From NCBI GenBank assembly GCA_041687395.1, contig JAWLCA010000004.1, positions 148,283-212,282 of the forward strand: DNA of 64,000 nucleotides, written 5' to 3'. The notes under the pieces were generated by a model. That model was not told the origin of the DNA. It saw only the letters and a list, made by a program, of their open reading frames with translations, and made no database searches. Position 1 is the first letter of the stretch. Every line of letters starts with the position of its first letter. The stretch is from JAWLCA01 sp041687395 (GTDB lineage Bacteria > Pseudomonadota > Alphaproteobacteria > Rhodobacterales > Rhodobacteraceae). Positions 36,949-45,162 of the stretch are shown in pieces. The position numbers and the translations under genes were made by a program.

Positions 36949-37477
36949 AGGGGGTTCCGAAACTTGTACCGCTGCCGGTCGTCATGACCCACCAGATCTT
37001 GCCGTTCGGCTCCTGGAAGAAGGCGAACCCCATGTCGCGCGCCGCGGGGTCCAGAAGGACAGCCCGTGTGCGCGGCTCTTCTGCCCAGGCGGCGAGGGTC
37101 TCGACCTCGGATTCGTAGGTTTCGGACAGAAGCTCGCCCAGAAGTGTGCCGGTGTAGCCCGCGCGACGCGCCCGATCGAGCGGCGAAGATCCGTCGGACC
37201 CGAAATGCCAAGGGCGGTTCTGCACGCTCATGTCGCGGGCGTGGGTCGCGGCGGCCGCCGTCAATTCGCTGTTCAGCTGCAGCGCTGGCGCCCCGGCCGC
37301 CTGACGCAGGGCATTGACCGACTCCACCATGCGAAGCTGAATGCGCGCCGCCTCGCGGTCGGATATGCGGTAGACCTGCGGGAGCGGCCGACCGTCGGGG
37401 CCGAGGCGCGGCCCTGCGACATCACAGGCGGCAAGCCCGAAGGCCGCAACAAGGGCGAGACCGGCGATACGCAGCAT
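36932..37477 (-). CDS. CAP/SCP-domain lipoprotein
   Basis: The 181-residue product begins MLRIAGLALVAAFGLAAC, a lipoprotein signal with cysteine 18, and has a CAP (SCP-like) domain with the histidine of AAATHARDMS, GELLSETY and FAFFQEPNGKIWWVMTTG. Function is unknown; bacterial CAP proteins are often envelope or secreted proteins. It is convergent with, and overlaps, the L,D-transpeptidase gene. Confidence 0.85.
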   Translation of the reverse strand: MLRIAGLALVAAFGLAACDVAGPRLGPDGRPLPQVYRISDREAARIQLRMVESVNALRQAAGAPALQLNSELTAAAATHARDMSVQNRPWHFGSDGSSPLDRARRAGYTGTLLGELLSETYESEVETLAAWAEEPRTRAVLLDPAARDMGFAFFQEPNGKIWWVMTTGSGTSFGTPFTGGF

Positions 37478-37705
37478 CTGCAGTCCTTTCGGTTCGACAG
37501 CGTCCAAGCGCAGATCCTTTATCGGCATGTTGCGAAAGGATCAAACCGAACCGCCAGTTCGCAAGAAAGCGTGAACGAACCGGAAGCTTCTGACGCGCGT
37601 TTGAATTGCGTTACGATCGGGCCGCGCTTAGATGCAAGCATTGGATTTCAAGCGCCGTAGGCTTGGCCGACACAAGGCGCAACCGAGGTAGACGAGGAGA
37701 CGACA

Positions 37706-38326
37706 ATGAAAACCGAAGGTCCCGGCCCCCTGAACCGCCGCGCCTTCCTGGGCAGCGCTGCCGCAGTGATGGGCGGCCTCGCCCTTCCGGCGCATGCATT
37801 CGAATTCGGCGATGATGCGATTGGCTTCGACGATGAGGCCGCGCGGGATGGCGATGTGACGGCGCGCCGCAATGTCTCGGGCTTCCGCTCGCAGGACTGG
37901 CGGCCGTTCTTTCAGAACCTGAACAATGGTGCGATCCTTTGCGACATCGATTCGCGCGCTCTGCACTTCTGGTCCGAGGATGAGAGCATCTATCGGCTCT
38001 ATCCCTCGAGCGTGCCGCTGTCCGAGGATCTGACCCGTCGCGGCCGGACCGAGATCATCAAGAAGGTCGAGGGACCGAGCTGGGCGCCCACCCCGGCGAT
38101 GAAAGAGCGTAATCCGGAATGGCCGGATTTCGTTGGCCCCGGCCCGGACAATCCGCTGGGAACACACGCCCTGTGGCTGAGCTGGCAGTATTACCGAATC
38201 CACGGCACCCACGACACCCGCAAGATCGGGCGTCAGTCCTCAAATGGCTGTATCGGCCTGTTCAACGAGCATATTGCCGAGCTTTTCAGCCTGACGAAGA
38301 TCGGGACTCAAGTGTTGCTAATTTGA
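37706..38326 (+). CDS. Tat-exported L,D-transpeptidase (YkuD/ErfK family)
   Basis: The 206-residue product starts with a twin-arginine signal (NRRAFLGSAAAVMGGLALPAHA) and has a YkuD domain with HGTHDTRKIGRQSSNGCIGL, containing the catalytic histidine and cysteine. It likely modifies peptidoglycan in the periplasm. GAGGAGACGACA precedes the ATG. The upstream gap (37478-37705) holds no gene that I can support. Confidence 0.9.
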   Translation: MKTEGPGPLNRRAFLGSAAAVMGGLALPAHAFEFGDDAIGFDDEAARDGDVTARRNVSGFRSQDWRPFFQNLNNGAILCDIDSRALHFWSEDESIYRLYPSSVPLSEDLTRRGRTEIIKKVEGPSWAPTPAMKERNPEWPDFVGPGPDNPLGTHALWLSWQYYRIHGTHDTRKIGRQSSNGCIGLFNEHIAELFSLTKIGTQVLLI

Positions 38327-38473
38327 CGACGCGCGCCAAAACGAGCGCGAAACCCGAACCAACCCGTTGATTCCGACGTTCTCCGGTGGCTATAGGGCTC
38401 TTACGAGTTGTGAACTTGGATGCCCGAATCCGTGCTTTCTTGGGCGGTTCGGGCGAATACTGGAGACAAACAC

Positions 38474-38656
38474 ATGAAGAAAATCGCTCTCGCTGCTGCA
38501 CTGTCGCTCGCCGCTACCACCGCTTACGCTGGCGGCTACGCTGACCCGGTCGTCGAGCCGGAAATCATCGTTCAGGACACCAGCTCCTCGGCTGGCGGTG
38601 TGATCATCCCGATCCTGCTGCTCCTGCTGGTTGCTGCCGCTATCGCAGCCGACTGA
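38474..38656 (+). CDS. Small secreted or membrane protein, 60 residues
   Basis: MKKIALAAALSLAATTAYA is a clear cleavable signal peptide; the mature part of about 41 residues has an acidic stretch and a hydrophobic C-terminal segment (VIIPILLLLLVAAAIAA). GGAGACAAAC precedes the ATG and a very strong terminator follows, so it is likely a well-expressed single-gene unit. I do not recognise a named family. Confidence 0.8.
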   Translation: MKKIALAAALSLAATTAYAGGYADPVVEPEIIVQDTSSSAGGVIIPILLLLLVAAAIAAD

Positions 38657-38681
38657 TTTCTGCCCAAGGCAGAATGGAGAA

Positions 38682-38707
38682 GGGCGGCTCATCGAGCCGC
38701 CCTTTTT
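38682..38707 (+). terminator. Intrinsic terminator after the small secreted protein
   Basis: GGGCGGCTC (38682-38690), loop ATC, GAGCCGCCC (38694-38702) then TTTTT (38703-38707): a 9-bp GC-rich stem with T tract. It could also serve hemH from the other side only weakly. Confidence 0.95.
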
Positions 38708-38752
38708 CATTCTTGATGGTCGAAGCGCAGGCAAACTCCGGCAATTTCCGCC

Positions 38753-39820
38753 TTACTCGATCCAGCCGCGCAGATTGTCCGCGATGACCGCCGACAGGGC
38801 GGTGATATGTGCGTCGTCGTCGTTCAGGCACGGGATATAGGTGAACTGCTCACCGCCCGCTTCCTCGAAGCTCTCGTGGATTTCCTCGTTGATCTCCTCC
38901 AGCGTCTCGATGCAGTCGGCCGAGAAGGCGGGGGCGATCACCGCGATGCGCTTGTGGCCAGCTTCTGCCAGCCTGGCGACTTCTTCCACGGTATAGGGCT
39001 TCAGCCATTCCTCGGGTCCAAAGCGGCTCTGGAACGTCGTGACAAGCTTGCCCTTTTCCCAGCCCAGCCGTTCGCGCAACAGGCGCGAGGTCTTCTGGCA
39101 CTGACAGTGGTAGGGATCGCCCTCCATCAGGTAGCGTTTCGGGACGCCATGATAGCTGGCCACCAGCACATCGGGCTTTTCTTCCAACGCGGCATAGGCG
39201 CGTTGGACCGACTGCGCCAGCGCCTCGATATACAAGGGATGTTCGAAATAGGCAGGCACCGTGCGGGTCGCGGGCTGCCACTTCTCCTTCATAAGCGCGC
39301 GGAAGAACTGGTCGTTTGCCGTCGCCGTCGTTGCGCCGGCATATTGCGGATAGAGCGGGAAGAACAGGATGCGCGAGCAGCCCGCGGCGACCATCTCGCG
39401 CACCTTCGATTCGGTCGACGGATTGCCATACCGCATGCAGAAATCGACCATGACCCGGTCGCCGTAGCGCGCCGCCATTTCGGTCCTTATCTTGGCGGTC
39501 TGATCCTTGGTGATCGTCATCAGCGGGCTTTCGCCCTTGTCCTCGTTCCAGATCGACTTGTAGTTCGCCCCGGACGAGAACGGACGCTTCGTCAAGACAA
39601 TGGCCTGCAGGATCGGCTGCCAGAGCCAGGGCGAATAGTCGATCACGCGCCGGTCCGACAGAAATTCGTTCAGGTAGCGCCGCATCGACCAATAGTCGTA
39701 GTTGTCCGGCGTGCCGAGGTTCGCAATCAGGATCCCGATCCGGTCGACAGGCACCGGGGGATGGTCGGCAGGAGCATGGGCCAGGCGGCCCTCTCCGGGT
39801 TTGACGGGTTCGGTTTTCAT
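38753..39820 (-). CDS. hemH: Ferrochelatase
   Basis: HemH inserts ferrous iron into protoporphyrin IX. The 355-residue product has GILIANLGTPD, the catalytic histidine region VLVASYHGVPKRY, FQSRFGPEEWLKPYT and the acidic metal-path motif FSADCIETLEEINEE. ATG 39820 (MKTEPVK) is my choice; ATG 39859 would add 13 residues. With hemJ and the bch genes it marks a tetrapyrrole-rich region. Confidence 0.94.
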   Translation of the reverse strand: MKTEPVKPGEGRLAHAPADHPPVPVDRIGILIANLGTPDNYDYWSMRRYLNEFLSDRRVIDYSPWLWQPILQAIVLTKRPFSSGANYKSIWNEDKGESPLMTITKDQTAKIRTEMAARYGDRVMVDFCMRYGNPSTESKVREMVAAGCSRILFFPLYPQYAGATTATANDQFFRALMKEKWQPATRTVPAYFEHPLYIEALAQSVQRAYAALEEKPDVLVASYHGVPKRYLMEGDPYHCQCQKTSRLLRERLGWEKGKLVTTFQSRFGPEEWLKPYTVEEVARLAEAGHKRIAVIAPAFSADCIETLEEINEEIHESFEEAGGEQFTYIPCLNDDDAHITALSAVIADNLRGWIE

Positions 39821-39932
39821 CGGCTCAAGGCTACCTTCGCCGGTCTTGACGTCAAACATCTATTTTCTTCCGCTGGCTTGTCTGGGTGCAGGGGGGACAT
39901 AACCGGATCGACGCTGGCGTCAATCACCGGTG

Positions 39933-40766
39933 TCAATCGGTCTCAGGGGGAAGCGGCGTCTCGCTCGTGCCCAGCGCCTCGGCCAGCCGCGCAGCAGCGG
40001 AGCCGGGGCGCAGGGGTCTTGGCTGGCTTTCAGCGGGTGCCCATCCGGTCAGGAAGATCAACTCGAATCGCGCCAGCACCCGGCCCGGCGCGGCCGGATC
40101 GGGCGCAAGCTGCGCATGAATATCGGTTGCCCGCTGCAGCACGTCGCGCCGGGTGAAACGGCGGCTGCGCCCGGCGAGGGCATTGGCCTCTCCCATCGCG
40201 CGCAGATCGCGCATGAGGGCGAAGCTGTCGGCGTAGCTGACAGACTGCGTCACCGCATCCGCCACCGGCAATGCCAATCCGGCCCGTTGCAGAAGCGCGC
40301 CAAGGTCACGCAGTTCACCCATCGGCAGAATCCGGGGTGACAGCCCGCCGGCCAACGCCACCTCTGCCTCGGCAAGTGCGGTGCGCAGGTCCGCCAGGGT
40401 CTGTCCGCCGAAAAGAACACCCAGAAACAGGCCGTCCGGCCGAAGGGCGCGCCGCGCCTGCACGATCTGGCCGACCGGGTCCGCCGCCCAGTGCAGGGCA
40501 AGCGCATGGATCACCAGGCCGTGCGCGCCGGGTTCCAGCGTCAGCGGTTCGTCATCCGGCACGATGCGCGCCTGCGGAAAAGCACCACCCCAAGGCCCAG
40601 GCTGACCGGTGACCACCGCAACCTCTGTAAACGTCCTGTTAACCTCGATCAGCCTTTCCTCGATCTCGGCGATCGCGACGTCATGCAGGAACAAGGCCGC
40701 GGGGTCGGCGCGTGCGCGGTTGCGCGACAGGGCCACGCGGTCAGTCAGGTCGGGCGGTCGGGTCAT
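39933..40766 (-). CDS. SAM-dependent methyltransferase-like protein (NDUFAF5/BioC type)
   Basis: The 277-residue protein has a class I methyltransferase fold without a clear glycine-rich SAM motif; features such as LVIHALALHWAADPVGQI and ALRPDGLFLGVLFGGQTL resemble the NDUFAF5 group of alphaproteobacteria, where the mitochondrial member hydroxylates or modifies a complex I subunit. Function here is inference. It is divergent from comF. Confidence 0.7.
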   Translation of the reverse strand: MTRPPDLTDRVALSRNRARADPAALFLHDVAIAEIEERLIEVNRTFTEVAVVTGQPGPWGGAFPQARIVPDDEPLTLEPGAHGLVIHALALHWAADPVGQIVQARRALRPDGLFLGVLFGGQTLADLRTALAEAEVALAGGLSPRILPMGELRDLGALLQRAGLALPVADAVTQSVSYADSFALMRDLRAMGEANALAGRSRRFTRRDVLQRATDIHAQLAPDPAAPGRVLARFELIFLTGWAPAESQPRPLRPGSAAARLAEALGTSETPLPPETD

Positions 40767-40800
40767 GGGCACTCTCAACGGGTCAGGGCGGATCTAGGCG

Positions 40801-41526
40801 ATGGGGCTGGGGTTGCAAAGCGTCTTGCGGCTGATCTATCCACCGCATTGCCTGTCTTGTGCCGAGCCGGTGGATACCGACTTTGCGCTTTGCCCGTCTT
40901 GCTGGCGCGAGGCCGCGTTCATCGGCGGTCTGGTCTGCGATGCCTGCGGCCTGCCCCTTCCTGGTGAGGATCCGGGCGAGCCGGTCCACTGCGACGACTG
41001 CCTGACGATTGCCCGGCCGTGGACGCGCGGACGGGCGGCGCTGCTGTATTCCGGAACCGGGCGGCGCGTGGTGCTCGGGCTGAAACATGCCGACCGGTCG
41101 GACTATGCCCGCGCGGCGGCAGGATGGATGGTCCTTGCTGCGCGGCCGATCGTGCTGCCCGACATGCTGGTCGCCCCGGTACCGCTGCACTGGACCCGGC
41201 TCTTGAAGCGTCGCTACAATCAGTCTGCCCTTTTGGCCAATGCGATTGCCGGCACCGCCGGACTGGATGCCTGCCCCGACCTGCTGATCCGGCCCCGAAA
41301 CACGGGCAGCCAGGATGGCCGCGACCGCACGGGGCGGTTCGCGAATGTCGCAGGCGCCATTCGCGTCCATCCCCGCCGCGCCGATCGTCTACGGGGCCGC
41401 GCGGTACTGCTGGTCGATGACGTGATGACCTCGGGTGCGACGCTGGCGGCGGCGGCCGATGCCTGCCTTGCCGCCGGCGCGGCCGAGGTGCGTGTTCTGG
41501 TCCTGGCGCGGGTCGGCCGGGACTGA
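40801..41526 (+). CDS. comF: ComF-family amidophosphoribosyltransferase-like protein
   Basis: ComF proteins are needed for natural transformation in several bacteria. The 241-residue product has an N-terminal zinc-finger-like region with paired cysteines (CLSCAEPVD, CPSC, CDACG, CDDC) and a C-terminal phosphoribosyltransferase domain with LLVDDVMTSGAT. In Rhodobacterales comF and radC are among CtrA-controlled competence genes; I saw no CtrA site directly before this comF. Confidence 0.9.
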   Translation: MGLGLQSVLRLIYPPHCLSCAEPVDTDFALCPSCWREAAFIGGLVCDACGLPLPGEDPGEPVHCDDCLTIARPWTRGRAALLYSGTGRRVVLGLKHADRSDYARAAAGWMVLAARPIVLPDMLVAPVPLHWTRLLKRRYNQSALLANAIAGTAGLDACPDLLIRPRNTGSQDGRDRTGRFANVAGAIRVHPRRADRLRGRAVLLVDDVMTSGATLAAAADACLAAGAAEVRVLVLARVGRD

Positions 41527-41592
41527 GTGCTGCGGTTGATTGCACGGGCGGGGCATTGCGATATGCTGGCGCGACACAGCAAGGGATCAACC

Positions 41593-41853
41593 ATGCAACC
41601 CGTCGAGATCTACACCTCGCCGTTTTGCGGCTATTGCCATGCCGCCAAGCGCCTGCTGACGCAAAAGGGCGCCAGCTTCACTGAATACGATGTCGGGGGC
41701 GACCCCGCCCTGCGCAAGCAGATGGTCGCCCGCGCCCCCGGCGCGCGGACCGTGCCGCAGATCTGGATCGGCGAAACCCACGTCGGGGGGTGTGACGAGT
41801 TATTCGCGCTCGACCGGGCGGGCAAGCTCGATCCGCTTCTGGCGGGGGCGTGA
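41593..41853 (+). CDS. grxC: Glutaredoxin 3
   Basis: The 86-residue product has the dithiol active site CGYC (in SPFCGYCHAAK), the TVPQIWIG cis-proline loop and GGCDEL, as in GrxC. It uses glutathione to reduce disulphides. A GTG at 41527 would add 22 residues and lacks support. Its stop shares bases with the next ATG. Confidence 0.93.
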   Translation: MQPVEIYTSPFCGYCHAAKRLLTQKGASFTEYDVGGDPALRKQMVARAPGARTVPQIWIGETHVGGCDELFALDRAGKLDPLLAGA

Positions 41854-42692
41854 TGCGGGCGGGGCTGGTGCAGCTGACGGTCGGCGACGACCCGGCCGCG
41901 AACCTGCCCGAGACGCTGGCGCTGATCGGCGCGGCGGTCGAGGGCGGGGCCGATTTGGTACTGACGCCGGAATGCACCAACTGCCTGTCGTCGAACCGCG
42001 ATCACCAGCGCCGGGTTCTGCGGCATGAGGAGGATGACCAGACGCTGGCCGTCCTGCGCGCTGCAGCGGCGGATCATGGGATCTGGCTGCTGATCGGGTC
42101 GCTGGGCCTGCTCACGCATGATGCCGATGGCCGCTTTGCCAACCGGTCGTTCCTGATCGGTCCGGACGGGGACATCGCGGCGCGCTACGACAAGATTCAC
42201 ATGTTCGACGTGAACGTGTCCGAGACCGAGGTTTACCGCGAATCGGCGGGCTATCGGCCCGGTGGGCGCGCGGTTCTGGCCGACACGCCGCTGGGGCGCA
42301 TCGGGATCACGGTGTGCTACGACGTGCGGTTCCCATATCTGTATCGGGCGCTGGCCAAGGCGGGAGCGCAGATCCTGACGGTGCCGGCGGCGTTCAATCA
42401 CATCACCGGGGCGGCGCATTGGCATGTGCTGATGCGCGCGCGGGCGATCGAGACGGGGTGCTTTGTGCTGGCGCCAGCGCAAACCGGGTTCCACCCGGAA
42501 CAGCAGGGCAAGGGGCGGCGGACCTACGGGCATTCGTTAGCTGTGGCGCCCTGGGGCGAGGTGATCGCGGATGCGGGCGACGAGGGGCCGGGCGTGACCT
42601 TTGCCGAGATCGACCTGGCGCAGGTGGAAAAGGCGCGGGGGCGGGTGCCGTCGCTGACCCACGACCGGCCGTTCGACGGGCCGGCGGCATGA
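41853..42692 (+). CDS. Carbon-nitrogen hydrolase (nitrilase superfamily, Nit-like)
   Basis: The 279-residue product has the catalytic triad in order: glutamate in LTPECTNC, lysine in RYDKIHMFD and cysteine in GITVCYDVRFP. Such proteins of the Nit2 type hydrolyse deaminated glutathione or omega-amides; substrate here is inferred from family. TGATG overlap with grxC and ATGA overlap with the MarR gene point to one operon. Confidence 0.88.
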   Translation: MRAGLVQLTVGDDPAANLPETLALIGAAVEGGADLVLTPECTNCLSSNRDHQRRVLRHEEDDQTLAVLRAAAADHGIWLLIGSLGLLTHDADGRFANRSFLIGPDGDIAARYDKIHMFDVNVSETEVYRESAGYRPGGRAVLADTPLGRIGITVCYDVRFPYLYRALAKAGAQILTVPAAFNHITGAAHWHVLMRARAIETGCFVLAPAQTGFHPEQQGKGRRTYGHSLAVAPWGEVIADAGDEGPGVTFAEIDLAQVEKARGRVPSLTHDRPFDGPAA

Positions 42693-43132
42693 CCGACAAG
42701 ATCGGTGATCTGGCGGCGGCGCTGTTCAGCGAGCTGTTGATGACCGATCAGCTGGCCCGTAACCGGCTGTCGCGGGTGCTGCCGCGGGGGATGGAGCTGT
42801 CGCATTTCGGGGTGCTGAACCATCTGGCGCGGGTGTCGGATGAACGCACCCCGGCGCAGCTGGCCAAGACCTTTCATGTCACGCGAGGGGCGATGACCAA
42901 TACGCTGACCAAGCTGGAATGGGCGGGGCATGTGCATATTCGGCCAGACTGGGACGATGCCCGGCGGAAGTTCGTGTCGATCAGCCCGTCGGGGCGGGCG
43001 GCGCGGGAGGCGGCGCTGGCGGCGATCGCGCCCCTGATGGCCGATGCGGTGGCCGCGATCGGGGCGGATCGGGTGCGGGCGACGCTGCCGGTTCTGCGGG
43101 AGCTGCGGACCCGGCTGGAGGGCGAAGGCTGA
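42689..43132 (+). CDS. MarR-family transcriptional regulator
   Basis: The 147-residue product is a winged-helix protein with MELSHFGVLNHLARVSDERTP, the recognition helix in HVTRGAMTNTLTKLEWAG and a wing DWDDARRKFVSISPSG. No cysteine is available for redox sensing. It overlaps the nitrilase-family gene by four bases, so it may control that operon. A repeat element begins two bases after its stop. Confidence 0.9.
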   Translation: MTDKIGDLAAALFSELLMTDQLARNRLSRVLPRGMELSHFGVLNHLARVSDERTPAQLAKTFHVTRGAMTNTLTKLEWAGHVHIRPDWDDARRKFVSISPSGRAAREAALAAIAPLMADAVAAIGADRVRATLPVLRELRTRLEGEG

Positions 43133-43133
43133 G

Positions 43134-43213
43134 TTGGGCACGCGTGCCCAAAAATTCAAAACATTGAAATCAAACGATTTCGTGTTTTTTGTTTACCTGC
43201 CCTTAACCGTTTC
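43134..43213 (+). repeat. Dispersed ~76-bp 3' element, copy 1
   Basis: It starts with the perfect palindrome TTGGGCACGCGTGCCCAA (43134-43151), two bases after the marR stop, then GAAATC-AAAC-GATTTC (43166-43181), a run of six T (43185-43190) and TTTA-N7-TTAACC (43192-43208). A second copy follows the NDUFA9-like gene at 58.7 kb. By hand alignment 56 of 76 positions agree without gaps from GCACGCGTGC onward. Confidence 0.8.
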
Positions 43214-43221
43214 CACGGCCC

Positions 43222-43965
43222 TTAGCCCCGTTTCACGCTGGCGGTGACGTAGTTCACCGAGAGATCCCGGGCCGACAGTTTCCACGACCAGGTCACCGGG
43301 TTGAAGACGAAGCCCTTGCGGTCCACCGGGTCCAACCCTGCCTGCCGGATCAGGTCGTAAAGCTCGTCCGGGGTGATGAACTTGGACCATTCGTGCGTGC
43401 CCTTGGGCAGCCAGCGCATGACCCATTCCGCCCCCACGATGGCCATCGCAAAGCTTTTCGGGTTGCGGTTGATGGTGGAGCAGACCATCAGCCCGCCCGG
43501 TTTCAGAAGCTGCTGGCAGGCGGTCAGATAGGCCAGCGGGTCAGCCACATGCTCGACCACCTCCATGTTCAGGACAACGTCGAACTGTTCGCCTGCCGCC
43601 GCCATGTCCTCGGCCGTGGTGTGGCGATAGTCGATGGTCAGGCCCGACTGTTCGGCATGGACCTGCGCCACGGGGATGTTGCGCGGTGCGGCATCGGCCC
43701 CCACGACATCCGCCCCAAGCCGCGCCATCGGTTCCGAAAGGAGCCCCCCGCCGCAGCCGATATCCAGGATGCGCAGCCCCGCGAACGGTGCCTCGCCATC
43801 AAGGTCGCGGTCGAACTCGGCGGCGATCTGGCTGGTGATGTAGTCCAGCCGGCAGGGGTTGAGCATGTGCAGCGGCTTGAACTTGCCGTTCGGGTTCCAC
43901 CATTCGGCGGCCATCGCCTCGAACTTGGCGATCTCGTCGGGGTTCACCGTGGTCTGCGTCGTCAT
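43222..43965 (-). CDS. ubiG: Ubiquinone biosynthesis O-methyltransferase UbiG
   Basis: UbiG performs both O-methylations of ubiquinone synthesis. The 247-residue product has AAEWWNPNGKFKPLHMLN, the SAM motif LDIGCGGGLLSEPMA and FDVVLNMEVVEHV, all typical. ATG 43965 is used; the longer open frame upstream reads through 13-bp tandem repeats and is unlikely. Convergent with the marR operon and divergent from pip. Confidence 0.95.
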   Translation of the reverse strand: MTTQTTVNPDEIAKFEAMAAEWWNPNGKFKPLHMLNPCRLDYITSQIAAEFDRDLDGEAPFAGLRILDIGCGGGLLSEPMARLGADVVGADAAPRNIPVAQVHAEQSGLTIDYRHTTAEDMAAAGEQFDVVLNMEVVEHVADPLAYLTACQQLLKPGGLMVCSTINRNPKSFAMAIVGAEWVMRWLPKGTHEWSKFITPDELYDLIRQAGLDPVDRKGFVFNPVTWSWKLSARDLSVNYVTASVKRG

Positions 43966-43978
43966 GGGTGCCTTCCAG

Positions 43979-44017
43979 ATTCCGTGGCCAGATTCCGTGG
44001 CCAAATTCCGTGGCAGT
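43979..44017. repeat. 13-bp tandem repeat, three copies
   Basis: ATTCCGTGGCCAG (43979-43991), ATTCCGTGGCCAA (43992-44004) and ATTCCGTGGCAGT (44005-44017) follow head to tail in the 80-bp gap between divergent ubiG and pip. Confidence 0.9.
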
Positions 44018-44045
44018 GCGGCCTTGGGCATTATATAGGTCGGTC

Positions 44046-45035
44046 ATGGACAAGTTCTCGGGCCAAAAGCGCGCAGCCGCGTTTCTCTATCCGCCGATCG
44101 ATCCGTTCGATCAGCGCATGCTGGATATGGGCGACGGGCACAAGATCTACGTCGAGCAATGCGGCCATCCGCAGGGCATCCCCGTGGTGGTGCTGCACGG
44201 CGGCCCCGGTGGCGGCTGCAGCCCGGCAATGCGGCGCTATTTCGACCCGGCCACCTATCGCATCGTGCTGTTCGACCAGCGCGGCTGCGGGCGGTCGCGC
44301 CCGCACGCAAGCGTTGCGGAAAACACCACCTGGCATCTGGTGGCCGATATCGAGCGGATCCGGCAGGCGCTGGGCATCGACCGCTGGGCGGTGTTCGGCG
44401 GCAGCTGGGGCGCGACGCTGGCACTGATCTACGCCCAGGCGCACCCGGACCGCGCCGCGCATCTGACGCTGCGCGGCGTGTTCCTGATGACGCAGGCCGA
44501 ACTGGCGTGGTTCTACGGCGGCGGGGCAGGGCGGTTCTTTCCCGACCTGTGGCGCGAGTTCACGCGGATCATCCCCGAGGATGAGCGCGGCGACCTGATC
44601 GCCGCCTATCACCGGCGGCTGTTTTCCGGCGACGTGATTCAGGAGACGCGCTTTGCCCGCGCCTGGGCCGGGTGGGAAAATGCGCTGGCGTCGATCGACC
44701 ACGTCGGCCCGTCGGGCGAGGCACCCGCGGATTATGCCCGCGCCTTTGCCCGGCTGGAGAACCACTATTTCCAGAACGAGGGGTTTCTGGAGCGCGACGG
44801 GCAGATCCTGCACGACCTGCCGCGCATCGACGACATTCCCGGCGTGATCGTGCAGGGCCGCTACGACATGATCTGCCCGCCGGAATCGGCCTGGAACCTG
44901 TCGCAGGGCTGGCGGCGGGGCGAGTTGAAGCTGATCCCGGTGGCGGGGCACGCGCTGTCGGAGCCGGGCATCAGTGCGGAACTGGTGAAGGCCACGGATG
45001 CCCTGCGCGACCGCGCGGCGATTCTGGGGCTTTAG
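44046..45035 (+). CDS. pip: Proline iminopeptidase
   Basis: The enzyme removes N-terminal proline from peptides. The 329-residue alpha/beta hydrolase has HGGPGGGCSPAM, the RGCGRSRPH oxyanion region, the nucleophile elbow GGSWGATLAL and a C-terminal catalytic histidine in VAGHALSEPG. ATG 44046 fits the family. It is followed by a promoter and leader for rimP. Confidence 0.94.
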   Translation: MDKFSGQKRAAAFLYPPIDPFDQRMLDMGDGHKIYVEQCGHPQGIPVVVLHGGPGGGCSPAMRRYFDPATYRIVLFDQRGCGRSRPHASVAENTTWHLVADIERIRQALGIDRWAVFGGSWGATLALIYAQAHPDRAAHLTLRGVFLMTQAELAWFYGGGAGRFFPDLWREFTRIIPEDERGDLIAAYHRRLFSGDVIQETRFARAWAGWENALASIDHVGPSGEAPADYARAFARLENHYFQNEGFLERDGQILHDLPRIDDIPGVIVQGRYDMICPPESAWNLSQGWRRGELKLIPVAGHALSEPGISAELVKATDALRDRAAILGL

Positions 45036-45040
45036 GGCGC

Positions 45041-45069
45041 TTGCAAAACGCGCGGGCGGGGCGTATATG
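45041..45069 (+). promoter_or_regulatory. Predicted sigma-70 promoter of the rimP-nusA-infB operon
   Basis: TTGCAA (45041-45046) and TATATG (45064-45069) are separated by 17 bp, six bases after the pip stop. Transcription would start near 45076, giving a leader of about 87 bases. Confidence 0.65.
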
Positions 45070-45124
45070 CCCCTCAACAGCGGCGCCTCGGGGTCCAAAC
45101 CCGAAGGTTCCACCGGAAGCTTGC

Positions 45125-45148
45125 AACGGGCCGCTTGGCCCGTTTTTT
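45125..45148 (+). terminator. Terminator-like hairpin in the rimP leader
   Basis: AACGGGCC (45125-45132), loop GCTT, GGCCCGTT (45137-45144), with six T running 45143-45148, and the rimP ATG 14 bases later. It lies downstream of the predicted promoter, so it may be an attenuator rather than only the end of pip. Two smaller hairpins can form upstream (CGGGT/ACCCG near 45090-45105). Confidence 0.85.
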
Positions 45149-45162
45149 CGTTTTGGGAACTC

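Noticed and set aside
43137..43150. GGGCACGCGTGCCC as an isolated regulator operator for MarR
   Set aside because: It lies after the gene, and the same palindrome with the same flanks follows an unrelated gene, so the dispersed-element reading is better.
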